From Aspergillus flavus (Eukaryota > Ascomycota > Eurotiomycetes > Eurotiales > Aspergillaceae): a stretch of 64,000 nt of DNA. The notes under the pieces are model-generated. The model saw only the letters and a list, made by a program, of their open reading frames with translations, was not told the DNA's origin and did no database searches. Each line of letters starts with the position of its first letter. Position 1 is the first letter of the stretch. Shown in pieces: positions 23,566 to 35,700 of the stretch. The stretch is from NCBI RefSeq assembly GCF_009017415.1, contig NC_092406.1, forward strand, positions 5,642,001-5,706,000. Direction: 5' to 3'. A program made the translations under genes and the position numbers.

Positions 23566-24404
23566 ATGGCTAAGCAAGTCGAGAACAATAACAATGACCA
23601 TTTGGTCCAATCTACCGACCCAGAGCACCCCTCCAACTTGATTCCTGAACTCTGTCGCAAATTCTATAACTGGGGATGGGTCACTGGTACTGGTGGTGGT
23701 GTAAGTGGTCGATCGTATCGCCCATTGAAATAGTCAATAAAAACTAATCCAGTGTAGACTTCCATCCGACGCGATGACCACATCTTCATTGCGCCTTCTG
23801 GTGTGCAGAAGGAATTAATGAAGCCGGAGAACATCTTCGTTCTCCAGTTCCCCACCCCCAAATATCCCCCCTCCGAGCGCAAATATATCCGCAAGCCACT
23901 CGACTTGAAGCCATCGGCTTGCACTCCTTTGTTCCTGGCGGCTTTTGAGCGTGGTGCTGGCTGCTGTATCCATACTCACTCCCAATGGGCCGTCTTGGTG
24001 ACGCTTCTAGTGGAGCGAGAGAAGGGCCCCGGAGGCTACTTTGAGATCAGCAACATTGAACAGATCAAGGGTATCCCTCGCGGCAAGGGTAAGGGCATGC
24101 TAGGCTTCTTCGATACTCTGAGAATCCCAATCATTGAGAACACCGCCTTCGAGGAGGATCTCACCGGAAGCTTGGAGAAGGCCATGGAGGAGAACCCCGA
24201 CACCTGCGCCGTTCTTGTGAGAAGACACGGAATGTGAGTGATAATCAGTCCCTCTTTTGGCGGTTGTGCGAATCTAACATGTAGTGTAGTTACGTCTGGG
24301 GAGATAATGTTGCCAAGGCCAAGACCCAGTGTGAAAGCTTGGATTATCTGTTCCAGCTTGCTGTGGAGATGCACAAGCTGGGTATCCCATGGGTTAAGGA
24401 ATAG
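23566..24404 (+). CDS. mde1: Methylthioribulose-1-phosphate dehydratase
   Basis: Exons 23566-23700, 23758-24233 and 24290-24404 encode 241 residues, the usual length. The class II aldolase/adducin fold is seen from [20 protein letters not shown] to the C-terminus. [19 protein letters not shown] follows, then the metal-binding HTHSQW with His117 and His119, and the distal RRHGIYVWG at about 200-208, whose His202 is the third ligand. The enzyme dehydrates 5-methylthioribulose-1-phosphate in the cytosolic methionine salvage pathway, recycling the methylthio group left over from polyamine synthesis. Introns of 57 and 56 bp are GT-AG. The ATG at 23566 precedes the conserved domain by about 30 residues. 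Confidence 0.94.
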
Positions 24405-25114
24405 ATGAGTTATACATGCAAGAGGCTTGATATCCATTGTTGAGGACCTTGGGGGAGTCGTGTCCGAGTCGACTAGGTTGAGAGGCTATATCCTGAGGAT
24501 ACAAAATTATGACGATGATATGATAAGTTGGGTACAGAAACTATATGCATTGAAAGAGCGTTATGAGATTTAAGCCTATACTGGGATATATAATGGAGCC
24601 TGGGTTATGCTGCAGCTTATCTCTGTCGAGGAAGTAGGGGGAATATATGAGACAAGGTACATTAGTAGTATGTATGAGAAAACCACAGTTAACTATATTC
24701 CAACTAGTAGTAGCTCCCGTTAACTACTAACATAGCTGATTACCTAACACGACTGCATCCCCTTTTGAGGCATTGAATCGTATATCCATACCAACTATGA
24801 ATTCTAAATTGATGTGTATACCGTATGGAGCTAAAAAGGTGGATTCAGGCATTGACAGAGCGGGGGAGAAGGCAGCCCTAATCCGGCGGGTGACGAAGTT
24901 GGCCTTTTCTCAGTCTTGACGGCGCGGATCATCTGTCCAACAAATTAAACTTACTAGTCGCTTCTCCGACTCCATCAACATCAACTGCCTTCCTCTCACG
25001 ACACCACCTCGAGTTCCCTAGTTTCCGCCCACCGACGATTTCTTGTCGATTTCCAATTAATATTCACGCTCTTCGGTCTTCCCCACCGATTGCAATCCAT
25101 CCGATCATTCCCTC
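24405..25114. other. Intergenic region between mde1 and vps5
   Basis: 710 bp between two plus-strand genes, holding the mde1 3' UTR and vps5 promoter. AT-rich, nothing else recognised. Confidence 0.4.
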
Positions 25115-27133
25115 ATGGATCTGGACGCAGGTGACTCCCCGTGGGGCGGTAAGCAGGCAATCACGAACAATACAAGCGCATCATATTCAACATATCTAAC
25201 CCGAAGTACAGACGTTCCCTCGCAGTCTACCGGCAATCACGGTACGTCAAGACCAGAAACCGAAGATGCTAGTGCGTTCCTTCCAGAACTCAGATCCCTG
25301 TAGCAGCCCACCTCCTAACCGCATCATCCCGCAGCCCGGGAGCAATCGTCACAACAAACCACTTCGACCGGTCCTCGTTCTCCCGTACGGCGCGGTCCGC
25401 GAGGTATCCGCAAGATAAGTGCACATGCGACAAAATTGGAAGCAGTGGACGATACCCTGGATCCACTAGGCCCGCTCGGGGACAAAGCCGACGAAACTAG
25501 TCCTGCAGCGGTCGAGCAAGCACCTGTACCGCCCCAGAAGGAAGCATTTGCTGGGCGCAATGTTCGGCCCACATCATCTGCGTCTCAGACGTCTAGTGGT
25601 GCTGGTATGGTCGATTCTGTGAACCTTGAAGAAGACGGTGCGGGCTTTCGGAACCCTCCCCCTGTACAACCACCAAGCGACGCGGACAGCTCGAAAAGAC
25701 AATCAGAGCCTAGTATTAGTATTGAGAAGGCAGCGAAACCGACTTTTGAGATCACCGTCGGTGACCCACACAAGGTGGGAGATCTAACGAGTAGTCATAT
25801 TGTTTATCAGGTCCGAACTAAGGTAGACCGTCTGTGCTTACGAGTTTGGACTGCTTTGATATGCTGACGCTGGATTCAGACAACTTCTAAAGCCTATCGC
25901 CAGCCTGAGTTTGCCGTCAGCCGCCGATACCGTGACTTTCTTTGGCTTTACAATTCAATGCATAACAACAACCCTGGCGTTGTCGTCCCTCCTCCGCCAG
26001 AGAAGCAGGCAGTTGGCCGTTTCGATACTAATTTCGTTGAATCCAGAAGGGCCGCACTGGAGCGCATGCTCAACAAAATTGCCGCGCACCCTATCCTTCA
26101 GCATGATGGAGACCTGAAAATTTTCCTCGAAAGCGAAACTTTTAATTTAGACATCAAAAACAAGGAGAATAGGGAGCCGGATCTGGGTCAGAGCAAGGGT
26201 ATGTTTAGCTCCTTTGGTATCAACGTGGGTGGAGGGTCCAAATTTGTTGAGCATGATGATGTAAGTCCGTCTTGATTAGGTGTTGTGGAGTCGCCAGGTT
26301 AACAATCACCTTAGTGGTTCCATGACCGAAAGATTTACCTGGACGCCTTGGAGAATCAGTTGAAGGCCCTGATGAAATCCATTGACACCGTAGTTGCACA
26401 ACGGAAGGGTCTAGCAGAAGCTGCGGGAGACTTTTCGGCATCCCTCCATGCGCTTGCAGCTGTTGAACTATCCCCCGCCCTCTCATCCCCTCTCGTCGGG
26501 CTCTCAGACCTACAATTGCGCATAAAGGAACTCTATGAGCGCCAGGCCCAGCAGGATGTCCTCACTCTCGGCATCACCATCGACGAATATCTCCGTCTGA
26601 TTGGAAGTGTCAAGACAGCCTTCTCTCAGCGGCAGAAGGCGTTCCACAGCTGGCATGCAGCCGAGTCGGAAATGCAGAAACGCAAGCATACGCAAGAGAA
26701 GCTTCTCCGGCAAGGAAAGACACAGCAGGACCGCCTAAATCAAGTCAATGCTGATGTGGCCGATGCGGAACGCAAGGTCCATCAGGCGAGGCTGTTGTTC
26801 GAAGATATGGGAAGGCTGATGCGGAATGAGTTGCAGCGTTTTGAAAAGGAAAAGGTAGAGGATTTTAAGTCCGGTGTGGAAACTTTCTTGGAAAGCGCTG
26901 TTGAAGCCCAGAAGGAGGTATGTAAACGCAATCTTAATAAACAGGCTTCTTTGGTTACTGATAATTTTGTTTCACAGCTCATCGAACTCTGGGAAACCTT
27001 CCTATTGCAACTGGACGCGGGCGAAGAAGGTAACCCCTTCTATGCCCCTGCAGCGGATGCTCCCGCAGAGTCGGCGACAGAGGGAACTACTACTGAAGCT
27101 GCCTCAAGCGCGGCGGCCGAGGAAGAAGCATAA
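25115..27133 (+). CDS. vps5: Retromer sorting nexin Vps5 (PX-BAR)
   Basis: Six exons, 25115-25148, 25212-25271, 25335-25822, 25880-26260, 26315-26917 and 26978-27133, encode 573 residues. The N-terminus (SPWGDVPSQS) and a Pro/Ser-rich linker are disordered. The PX domain follows, from KPTFEITVGDPHKVGDLTS through VSRRYRDFLWLYNSM, with the phosphoinositide-binding RRYRDF, to PPPEKQAVGRF. A C-terminal Vps5/BAR coiled-coil runs from WFHDRKIYLDALENQLKALM to KVEDFKSGVETFLE and LIELWETFLLQLD. Vps5/SNX1 forms the membrane-bending part of retromer for endosome-to-Golgi retrieval. The fifth intron (26918-26977, 60 bp) has no in-frame stop and is missed by a simple ORF reading; splicing it gives the conserved QKE-LIELWETF join. 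Confidence 0.94.
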
Positions 27134-27622
27134 GTGCTCACAGATCACCTCTATGACCTTTTATTGCCCTGTACAAAAGGCAGGCCGCCGTCCCCTTTAT
27201 TACTCATTTGCCATGTTCATCGGTCAACCGACGGATGCCAGTCATTCTTACAATGTGGTGTGGTGCACGACTTGTTTCCTGAATTTATGGCAGTCTCCTT
27301 CAATTTTGCAGTCGAATTTACTGCGTTAGCAATGTATCGATACCAGTAACTCGGAATTAATTCGAAATGACTTCTCTCCCTTGATGACCTCGCCTCACTT
27401 CTTGAACAATCCTAGGCCGATCAATGATTGGTGATTCACACCTACACAAACCTCACAAGTTACTGAAACTATCAAAAAAGGTAGAGGCTACCTGGAGGCA
27501 CGAACTCTCAATGCTGGAATCTCAACCAAATGGTATGATGTACTGTACATGAAAGCTTCAAAAGATGTAGACCATAAACGATGAGTAAATTATACAGAAA
27601 CACTCCATAGTCCCGACGTATC
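27134..27622. other. Convergent intergenic region, vps5 and bL31m
   Basis: 489 bp between stop codons, presumed 3' UTRs. Nothing else seen. Confidence 0.4.
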
Positions 27623-28114
27623 TCAGTTCTTCTTCTTCCCTGATGGCTGCTCTTCCTCCTGACCAAACGAACTGATCAAGTCCAGCAGGTTATCTTCTTC
27701 CTCTTCAGCAGCGGCCCTTGCCGCAGCCTCAGCCTCTTTATCCGGCTGCTCAGCCTTCTTGCTTGCTTCGGCCTCAGTAGGGGTATTCGCGTCCCAGCTC
27801 CGTCCGAATTTGGCTCTGAATGCTGCTAGTCGACCGGCCTCGTCCTCCTCGACATTCATCAACTTGCTCGATGATGGGTTCCACAGGAGGGAATTGCGCG
27901 TGTCACGGGTGGAGCGGTAGACAGGGGCGGGAGACGTTGTACGGTGAGTGAAGGCGCTGCCGTCCGACAGAGTGATGAGCTGAGTGAAGGTGTAGGGACG
28001 CTTAGGGCGTCGAAGGAGAGTCGCATGGCGGCATTGCGAACAGATGAAAGTGGTGGAGGTCTGGACTCGGGCAGCGGTGACCGCGCTGCGGCGAAGCGGG
28101 ATGCTGAGTGTCAT
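27623..28114 (-). CDS. Mitochondrial large-subunit ribosomal protein bL31m (MrpL36 family)
   Basis: A single exon of 163 residues from the ATG at 28114 (MTLSIPLRRSAVTAARVQTS). The frame is open upstream, but this Met starts a good basic, Ser/Ala-rich presequence. The core FICSQCRHATLLRRPKRPY, then TFTQLITLSDGSAFTHRTT and DTRNSLLWNPSS, is the L31 fold as in the yeast Mrpl36 family. The C-terminal extension is acidic and Ala-rich and ends in a KKKN tail. It acts in the mitoribosome. Divergent from the flavin-reductase-like gene with 385 bp between starts, so the two mitochondrial genes may share a promoter. Confidence 0.85.
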   Translation of the reverse strand: MTLSIPLRRSAVTAARVQTSTTFICSQCRHATLLRRPKRPYTFTQLITLSDGSAFTHRTTSPAPVYRSTRDTRNSLLWNPSSSKLMNVEEDEAGRLAAFRAKFGRSWDANTPTEAEASKKAEQPDKEAEAAARAAAEEEEDNLLDLISSFGQEEEQPSGKKKN

Positions 28115-28499
28115 TTGGAAGTAGAGGAAAAGATGAATTGAATCGAAACGGACCGTGAGGATAGGGGTCAGGTCGAGCTCCAATCAATCTGGACTGGCTG
28201 TTCGGCGGGATTCAGTTTATCGGAGGTCCTCAAGAAATTTGGCGGATCGGACGCCGTTACGTAAGCATCAACGGGATGCCTTTTTCTTTTCCGGGGAATT
28301 CTGAGCATTTGTCTCCCTCCAGTTGTCTTGTCGCGCATTTCGCAAGAATGCTCGTCAATTGAAACGGCTTTGGAATAATATTCTCTGGAGGTTCATGATG
28401 ACTCTGGAGGGACTTCATGGTTTCGCTGTCGGTCTATCTCCTGTTTTGTTACCTGTCGTGCCTTGAGCCCTTGAGCTTATCCGCTCTTCACCCGGCGGA
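28115..28499. other. Divergent promoter region, bL31m and flavin reductase-like gene
   Basis: 385 bp between two start codons of genes whose products both look mitochondrial. No specific element assigned. Confidence 0.35.
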
Positions 28500-29399
28500 A
28501 TGAAGCTTCCATACTCACGGCCTGCGGTTTCTGTCAACCGGATTGTGGGCCAAATCAAAGGTTGGGCTTGAATACTCTCTTCCTTCGATGGCTGTTTGCT
28601 AATCGCTCTTTACGACCTAGGATTCCCATGTGGCTCTACTAAATATCTCCCTCTCCGAGCACAGCAATGGCACTCTAGCCGAACAATCAGCAGCGCTGAA
28701 GCGACGTCTCCAAGTCCACGGCCTCAATCCAGCAGAGAAAATGACACTCCCGATACCGGACATACGACACTCTCCCTATCAGACCAAGTCCGCCTGCTGA
28801 TGAGACGAGTGCCCTACCCCGTTGCCATCATCACAGCCACAGACCCCCATGAACCTCTCGACAAAGCCTTCCGCGGAATGACCGTTTCGTCATTCAATAC
28901 CGTAACGCTAAACCCGGAGCCGGCTATATCTTTCAACGTGCGACGGCCATCCGAGACACTAAGCGCGCTTCAGTCATCCAAACGATTCCTCGTCCATCTT
29001 CTAGCCCCCGGTCAGACGACAGCGACCCTTGCTCGGGATTTCTCCAAAGGCAACCATAACCTGTCCATCGCAAGCGGGAAGGGCGACTTCGAATTCGTAC
29101 CGCATACCTCTACATCCCGTGAGGGGGCTCCCACCAGGCCGCTCCCTCTGCTCCGGAGGAAGAAGGCCGCGGATGCACCGGAGGGGGATTCCCTCTCGGA
29201 TATTCCTTTCGTATTCGAATGCCAACTTCATCCGAAGGAGATCGAAGTTAACGACCACACTATTGTGGTTGGGACCGTTTTAAAGGTCCTCTCGGAGCAT
29301 TTGACAAGTCCAGAGGCGATTGTTAACGCGCACTCCGTCACCGATCTATGTCTAACATATGCCAATACCCGGTTTTGGGAAATGGGTCACGAGATCTAG
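28500..29399 (+). CDS. Flavin reductase-like (FMN split-barrel) protein, probably mitochondrial
   Basis: Two exons, 28500-28560 and 28621-29399, encode 279 residues. The first exon supplies MKLPYSRPAVSVNRIVGQIK, a basic, acid-free presequence. The 60-bp intron starts GTTGGG, a weak donor, but has a good GCTAATC branch site. The conserved part is the flavin_reduct fold: VRLLMRRVPYPVAIITATDP, FRGMTVSSFNTVTLNPEPAI, SFNVRRPSETL, LVHLLAPGQ and a C-terminal FECQL...NDHTIVVGTV. The family binds FMN and reduces flavin or uses it to reduce small substrates. The substrate here is unknown. Without the first exon a reader would start within the intron, so the start needs transcript support. Confidence 0.8.
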
Positions 29400-30368
29400 A
29401 CTCGCGGCTGGAGTTAACTCTGTCTGACTTTCAGAACGATACGCTCCCTGCGTGAACGAGGGCAGATGTTCTGGTTTCGAGATGGGCTCAGACTCTATGC
29501 TCCGTACGTTTGGGGGCTTATATGAGAACCTTCAGGAATGACGCTTATTTGACCAACTGTATATATAATATTTTCCCCTCATATCAATTCTGTATATTAT
29601 CATGATACAAGTGAGACCATCACCAATCTCGTTGGTTTTGTTATACCTAAAAGCTACCACTGGCATATAATACGATCAGACACCCCGAACCGATATTCTA
29701 TTTACCAACAGTAATTTATACACACCTACTCAGTACAAGAAGGTGTCGGCAAATTTCTTTTAGTCAACATAATCCTAATGACGTCATATCTATAATAGCT
29801 CAAATATAACGCAAAACCAATATAACATGCATCCGACCTATACTTTAGAACCATTCCGACGTGTGTGCAGGCCCCCCTATTTCACTCGATCCATACCGCT
29901 ATTTCGGTAGTTGAACTAGCCTTTGGGCCCTCCGATATCTTCGGCAAATCAACCGATTCCGCCGGCACCCACCAGGAACGATCTGCGTTTAACATTTTCA
30001 CTAGAACTTGGTAGCGTACCATACATAGAGCGCGCCATTCGGAAAGAGCTGGTACGAAAAAACAGTGCTGCGGATGCCGCCACCTTTATGCATGGCTGTT
30101 GTACGTTGAAATTGAAATAAATATATGGTATATGGCAGGATGGATCGCACGAAGAAAGGAAATTCCGATGACCTTCGGTGCGCGGGTACCCAAAAGAGTG
30201 GATGATCTATGGGGACTTCGATTCAGCTGAGATGTAGATCTGATCGCTTGGGCAGCCTAGCCGGTGGCTGCAGCTGAAAAGGCTGCGGGCTGAAATCACA
30301 AGCGCTGAGCTTTGCGTCAGATACATCTAGTACACTATATTAGCTCCTTACTCCTTTTTTTTTCCCCC
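29400..30368. other. Intergenic region between flavin reductase-like gene and FPGS
   Basis: 970 bp between two plus-strand genes. No gene, repeat or RNA recognised; TA-rich around 29560-29850. Confidence 0.4.
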
Positions 30369-32165
30369 ATGAGACGGACATCTACCTTTCCTGTGCCTTT
30401 GCAGTGGCAGACATATTCGGACAGTCTACTTGCAGTTCCATTTCCCGCAATGATAGTAAGAAATGAAAAGCCGAGTTATCATGTGCGTTTTCTTTTCCCC
30501 ATGGGGTTATAGTGTTTTGCTCACTGCAGAAAGGACGCGGTGGAGAAGTTGAATTCCACACAGTCTGGTTATAAGGCCTTGCTGGAAGGGAAAGGACTGG
30601 GACGGAGGACAGGTGTTCCACTCCTAGAGCAGATGCAGCAGTGGGTAAGGCGCGTGGGATACGAGGTAAGTACATACTTCAATCGGTTCCAGTTAGCAAA
30701 AGACTTAGACCGCCGCCGCACCAGACCAGTGATTTCGACCGCTTGAACATCGTCCATGTCGCCGGCACCAAAGGCAAAGGTAGCACATGTGCCTTTGTGA
30801 ATTCAATCCTCCAGTGTTACAATAGATCGATCGGGTTGCCGCGTAAAGTTGGCCTTTATACCTCGCCTCATCTCGTAACGGTTCGTGAGCGAATCCAGAT
30901 TAATTCGGAGCCAATCTCGGAGGAGAAGTTTACGAAGTACTTCTTTGAAGTCTGGGATGCTTTAGAATCCTCGGCCCTCCGAGAGGGCCTTGATCCAGCG
31001 CTCAAACCAAGCTATTTCCGGTTTCTGACCCTGATGTCATTCCATGTCTTTATGAGGGAAGGGGTAGATGCTGCGGTTTATGAGGTTGGTGTTGGAGGTG
31101 AAAATGATTCAACGAACGTCATCGTACAGCCTGCTGTTACCGGGATCACTACCCTCGGTCTTGATCATGTAAAACGTCTCGGTGATACCGTTGACAAGAT
31201 AGCGTGGCATAAAGCTGGGATATTCAAGAACCAGTGCCCTGCTTTCACGGTCGAGCAGGTCCCAGACGCCATGGAAGTTCTCGAACAAAGAGCGAGCGAG
31301 AAAGGAGCTGAGCTTGCCACGGTTCATATTGCTCCAGAGCTGCTAGCTGTAGACATCAAGCCAGCTGAAGATTTCCAGAAGAAGAACGCTTCTTTGGCCA
31401 TCGCGCTCGCTTACACTGCCCTAGAAAAACTCGGAGTCTCTTTCAATAAGGAACAGGGAAATCTTCCCAAACCATTCGTTGAAGGCCTCGAAACAGTTAC
31501 ATGGAAAGGGAGGTGCGAGACAATCAAAAGTGGTCAACTGCATTGGCATCTCGATGGAGCCCACACAGAAGACAGCCTGAAAGTAGCCTGTTCCTGGTTT
31601 GGGCGAGTTTCAAAAGAGAAGTCAGTCGCCTCTGTCTCACTTGGAGAGCATATTCTAATCATGATTATCTTCCAGGGAACTTCCTCGCGTGCTCATTTTC
31701 AACCAGCAGTCAGCAAGGGACGCTATTTCGCTTCTCAAATGCGTTCACCGTACTGTATATGATGACTTCAGAACAAAATTTCAATACGCCTTGTTCTGCA
31801 CAAATGTCACTCACAAAGGCCATTTATATAAAGTTGGTTAGTAGCTAATGGTTCGCCCTGTGATGATAGCTCGAGACTGACACAAGATTCGATTGAAAGA
31901 TCTCGATGACAAGAACACTGATCCAGAGGTGCTTCGAAACCTCACATTACAAAAAGAGCTGGCAGCTACCTGGCATGACCTGGATCCAAGTACAGAAGTA
32001 GTAGCACTTTATTCAATTGAAGAAGCCATTGAATATGTGAGGAACATTAGCGGCCACATTGGTGAGACGCGGGCTCTGGTCACTGGAAGCTTCCGTCTCG
32101 TTGGTGGCGCTCTGTCGATTCTGGAAGGGGAGGATGTTGCGCATGGAAGAGCCACAGCTAACTAG
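30369..32165 (+). CDS. Folylpolyglutamate synthase
   Basis: Five exons, 30369-30482, 30534-30665, 30725-31620, 31676-31836 and 31900-32165, encode 522 residues from the first ATG, or 495 from the in-frame ATG at 30450. The family signatures are clear: SYHDAVEKLNSTQSGY, the P-loop NIVHVAGTKGKGSTCAF, GLYTSPHLVTVRERI, YEVGVGGENDSTN, GLDHVKRLGDTVDKIAWHK and GRCETIKSGQLHWHLDGAHT. The enzyme adds glutamates to folates, retaining them in cytosol and mitochondria. The longer start would add an Arg-rich leader, so dual targeting as in other FPGS genes is possible. The second exon is in frame only if splicing uses CAGAAAG at its second AG (30533). The last intron's acceptor (GAAAG at 31899) is likewise chosen by frame. 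Confidence 0.88.
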
Positions 32166-32750
32166 TAAGATGGTGAGGTGCATATACTGAGAGGTTTAAA
32201 GGGGGAAAGAGTATCACTAGAGGGGGGTCACGCCATCTAGAGTTTTGGTCTGCTGATCAAAACCTTGTGGTGCCAAAGGGCAGTTTACTAGTATTGAGGC
32301 AACTGAACGTCCGCGGGTTTGCACGAAACAAGTGAGTGCAGAATCGGTTTGCGATAGCCTAGCTCGACTTCAGCGATTCTTGTATATAGAATAATATAAC
32401 AGTTTCTGGACCTAACTTAATAAAGTCCCCGTGATAAGCAATCATAATTACATACTGCCTGCTTAGGGCAGAATATTCGGTCACAATTGCGCTGAACTAC
32501 TGTAATAATCTACGTAACACAACGTACGCACGGAATACAAGAGCGGAAATCTACACTGGATACACGATTTTATTGATCACAGGCGAAGTAAAACCAGGGT
32601 GAAGCCACAGGGCTAGATACATATAGTATGGCCTAGGAAAACCAAGACGACTTCAGCGCCATGTCGGACGATCAACACAAGCAGAAAGGAGACCACATGT
32701 AACTTGGAGTAACGAGCAGCATATTGACTACACTGGAGGTGTTTAACAGC
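32166..32750. other. Convergent intergenic region, FPGS and acrB
   Basis: 585 bp between stop codons, presumed 3' UTRs. Nothing else seen. Confidence 0.4.
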
Positions 32751-35700
32751 CTAATTGCCTTTTCCAGTTGCAGAGCTGGGACTACCACTGCCGCTACCAC
32801 TTCCACCACTTCCGCTTCCACTTGCACGGCTGCCTGCCCTCGGGAACGGACTACAGATTGGTCTCAGACCCAAGTTGGGAGCATTGCTCTCGGAACCGGA
32901 ACTCCTTCTCTTATCGACAACCTTCTCAGACAGATCAAACTGGAAGGGGGGGCGACGGCCCGAATCGAAGAAATCAGAACCATATAGACTGCTGTGGCCC
33001 GATCGATTGGAGAAAGACCGGTCACGGTGAATAAAGTCCGATTCGAAGGGGGAAGCGGTGTTGATGAGCGGCGAGGCCGGAAAGTGCTGCAAGTACGACG
33101 GCGCCTGCGTTGGACTAGTCGGGCGGGATGACGTGGGACCAATGGGAGACGAAGCATGCTGCAGAGGGCTGGACTTCAAAGGCGGGAAGCTAAGTCCAAG
33201 CAATGATCGGTTGCTGGACGCGCTCGTCGTCAAAGCGCCTAGGGACAGGGTGGGTGCCTCGCTGAGGGTGTTGGTACCAGGTAGATTGCCCTCGGGAGTG
33301 AGCGGGGCCGAGTCCAAGAGGATCTGTTGTTGCTGCTGCTGCTGGAGAGCTTGCTCGATAGCCACACACTGTTGCCAAAGTTGGTTGGTCCGCAACTGAT
33401 ACTCCTGGACCGACTGGCTAATGCTGGCAAACTGTTCATTGAAATTCGCTTCGAGTTTGGCCTGGTCTTGCTCTCTAGCAAACTGTTCGGCGGCGCGACG
33501 CTCTCTCTCGTTGAGTCCCTGTGCGTTAGCAGAGATGATACGCTCATACTGCTCATTAACCCTAGTACGGCGACCTTGAAGACGTTCCCGTCTCTGAATC
33601 GTAGAGGTCAAATCGGACTCCAGCTGTGACACCTCACGAGCAGCAGCCGATCGAGCAGTAGCAACATCTTCCTTGGCTGAATTAAAGAGCTCAAGTTCAT
33701 GTTCGTACTTTGCTTTCTCTGCCGACCATTCTTCAAGTTCCTCCTCTGGAATGTTCTCCAAATTATCTAACTGGACCTCCAAAACAGCGGTAGCTTCTTC
33801 CGTTTGCTTTATGTTCCGTTCCAATTGCAAAGAGCGCTGTTTCTGCCGATTTTCATCTGTGCCACTGTGGAGACGATGGTTATAATTGTCCAACTCTTTC
33901 CTAATCTTTGAAACGACAAGTTTATGATCGTTCTTGGCCTTTCTCAACCGTGTGCGCTTCTCATTGAGTTTCAGTTCCGCGTTGACGATGGAATTTTTCA
34001 GCGTGGTTGTTGGGGACGATGGTCGATAGGATGGCTGCGGCGGAGTAGATACCGAGGAAACTACTGAGACAAGTGTTAGATTACTTAAGTGTTTCCCTGG
34101 CCAATGGAGGCTATCTCACCTTGTTCTGCGTCATTTGCGATCGGTGTCTTCACACTCATGACGCAGATCTCTTCCTCCGTGTCACTTCGCAAAAAAGAGC
34201 AAGTGTAGGCACAATTGGGTGCGAGGCCAGATATCTCACCACGCCAATGTACTACACTTGAACCTTTGGCTACATCCTGAACTTTGCAAATCGTGACTGT
34301 CGCCCAGAGTGCGCCGTTGACGCAAACATAAAAAGGCTCCATGTCTTCGCCCAACCGCCCAGATTCGCAAGAACCGGAAACCCCAGCATCCTCTGAGACG
34401 AGATCGCCGGCCGCAAACTTAATAGAGGAGCTATCAACATCGGTAATCCAAACAAGGCCATCATCTAAAGAAACACCCTGAAGATCCTCCTCGGTCATAG
34501 TGAGGCCTCGAGCAGTTTTTGATAGGGCCCTGGAATGTTCGTACTCCCGCATAACCGTCACCTTCGTGCTTGCAAGCGCAGCCCAAAACGGTTGGCGATT
34601 CCGAACCTGGTTTGCCTGTCTCCTGCGTTTCTTCGCCGAAATCAATCGATCTCTACCATCCTTGTGCGTTGCTGGCGTAATAAGTTGTCCGTCGGCGCCG
34701 ATATAAGAAGATACACTGGTCCCCGACTCGAACGCAGAATCGATTTGAGTCTGCGAGCCAGCAGATGCCTCGGTATCAACACGTTTTCCAGTTCGAGGAG
34801 GAGCCGGTGCCCTATTTTTAGCCATTGAACGCCTAGCCATTGCGGTTCCTGCTTGCGCTAAGATGTGAACCGCAAGTAAACTCCGGATCCAGCTCGGAGA
34901 AGATTGCGGTTCAGTGCGCCGGAACTCGGAAGGCAGAAGATGAGAGTATTGCGACAGCAAATCGGGACTGATAACTTTCGCGGACAGAAGGTGACCTAAA
35001 ACGAAATCCTGTATACCTTTACTTCGAATAAGATGCAAAACAAGAACAATACCAACACAGAGGGTATTAACCCCCCCATTTTTCCCCGACCCTCCTCCGC
35101 CTAGGGTTATGGCGACCTGAACATGGGCTAAGTCGAGGGCAAAATTTTGCGCCCACGTCCACATGAAAAGACCCCAGAATAGTAGGAAGAATCCATCCAT
35201 TGCAATCATCGTACCGAGAGATGGTGTTCCGGCCGGACCCTGAAAGATATCGAAATTGGACGTCAAAGAGCCGGCAGACGCACCGCCTGGGGGCATGAAC
35301 GTCAGGGAGGCGAACAAGAACTGCACCAGCGTAAGGACCATAGGCGGCAACTGAAGAAGAAAAATCAGAATGGCGATAGTGTCGTACATCGGACAGGATT
35401 TGAGGATAGTCGATGCCAGTTGGAGTGGGTTGATTGAGGTATTCGAGCCTGACCTCTTGGAACTCTCCGTACGACGCGACGCCTGGCCGGTAAGGCCACC
35501 ATTCTGCGGAACCGCCCCATTCGCCTGCCCGTAAGACATGTCCGGGTTGCCCTTAACGTATCCATTCAGATAACCACGTCCGTTGCCATCCGCCTTCGAG
35601 CACTCCGTCGTACCGTTGGCCTTGGTTGCCGTCGCTACCGTGGAATTAATTGCCGTATCGCTATTGGAGCGAGACGAGGGCCAGTCGACTTGAGAGGAGG

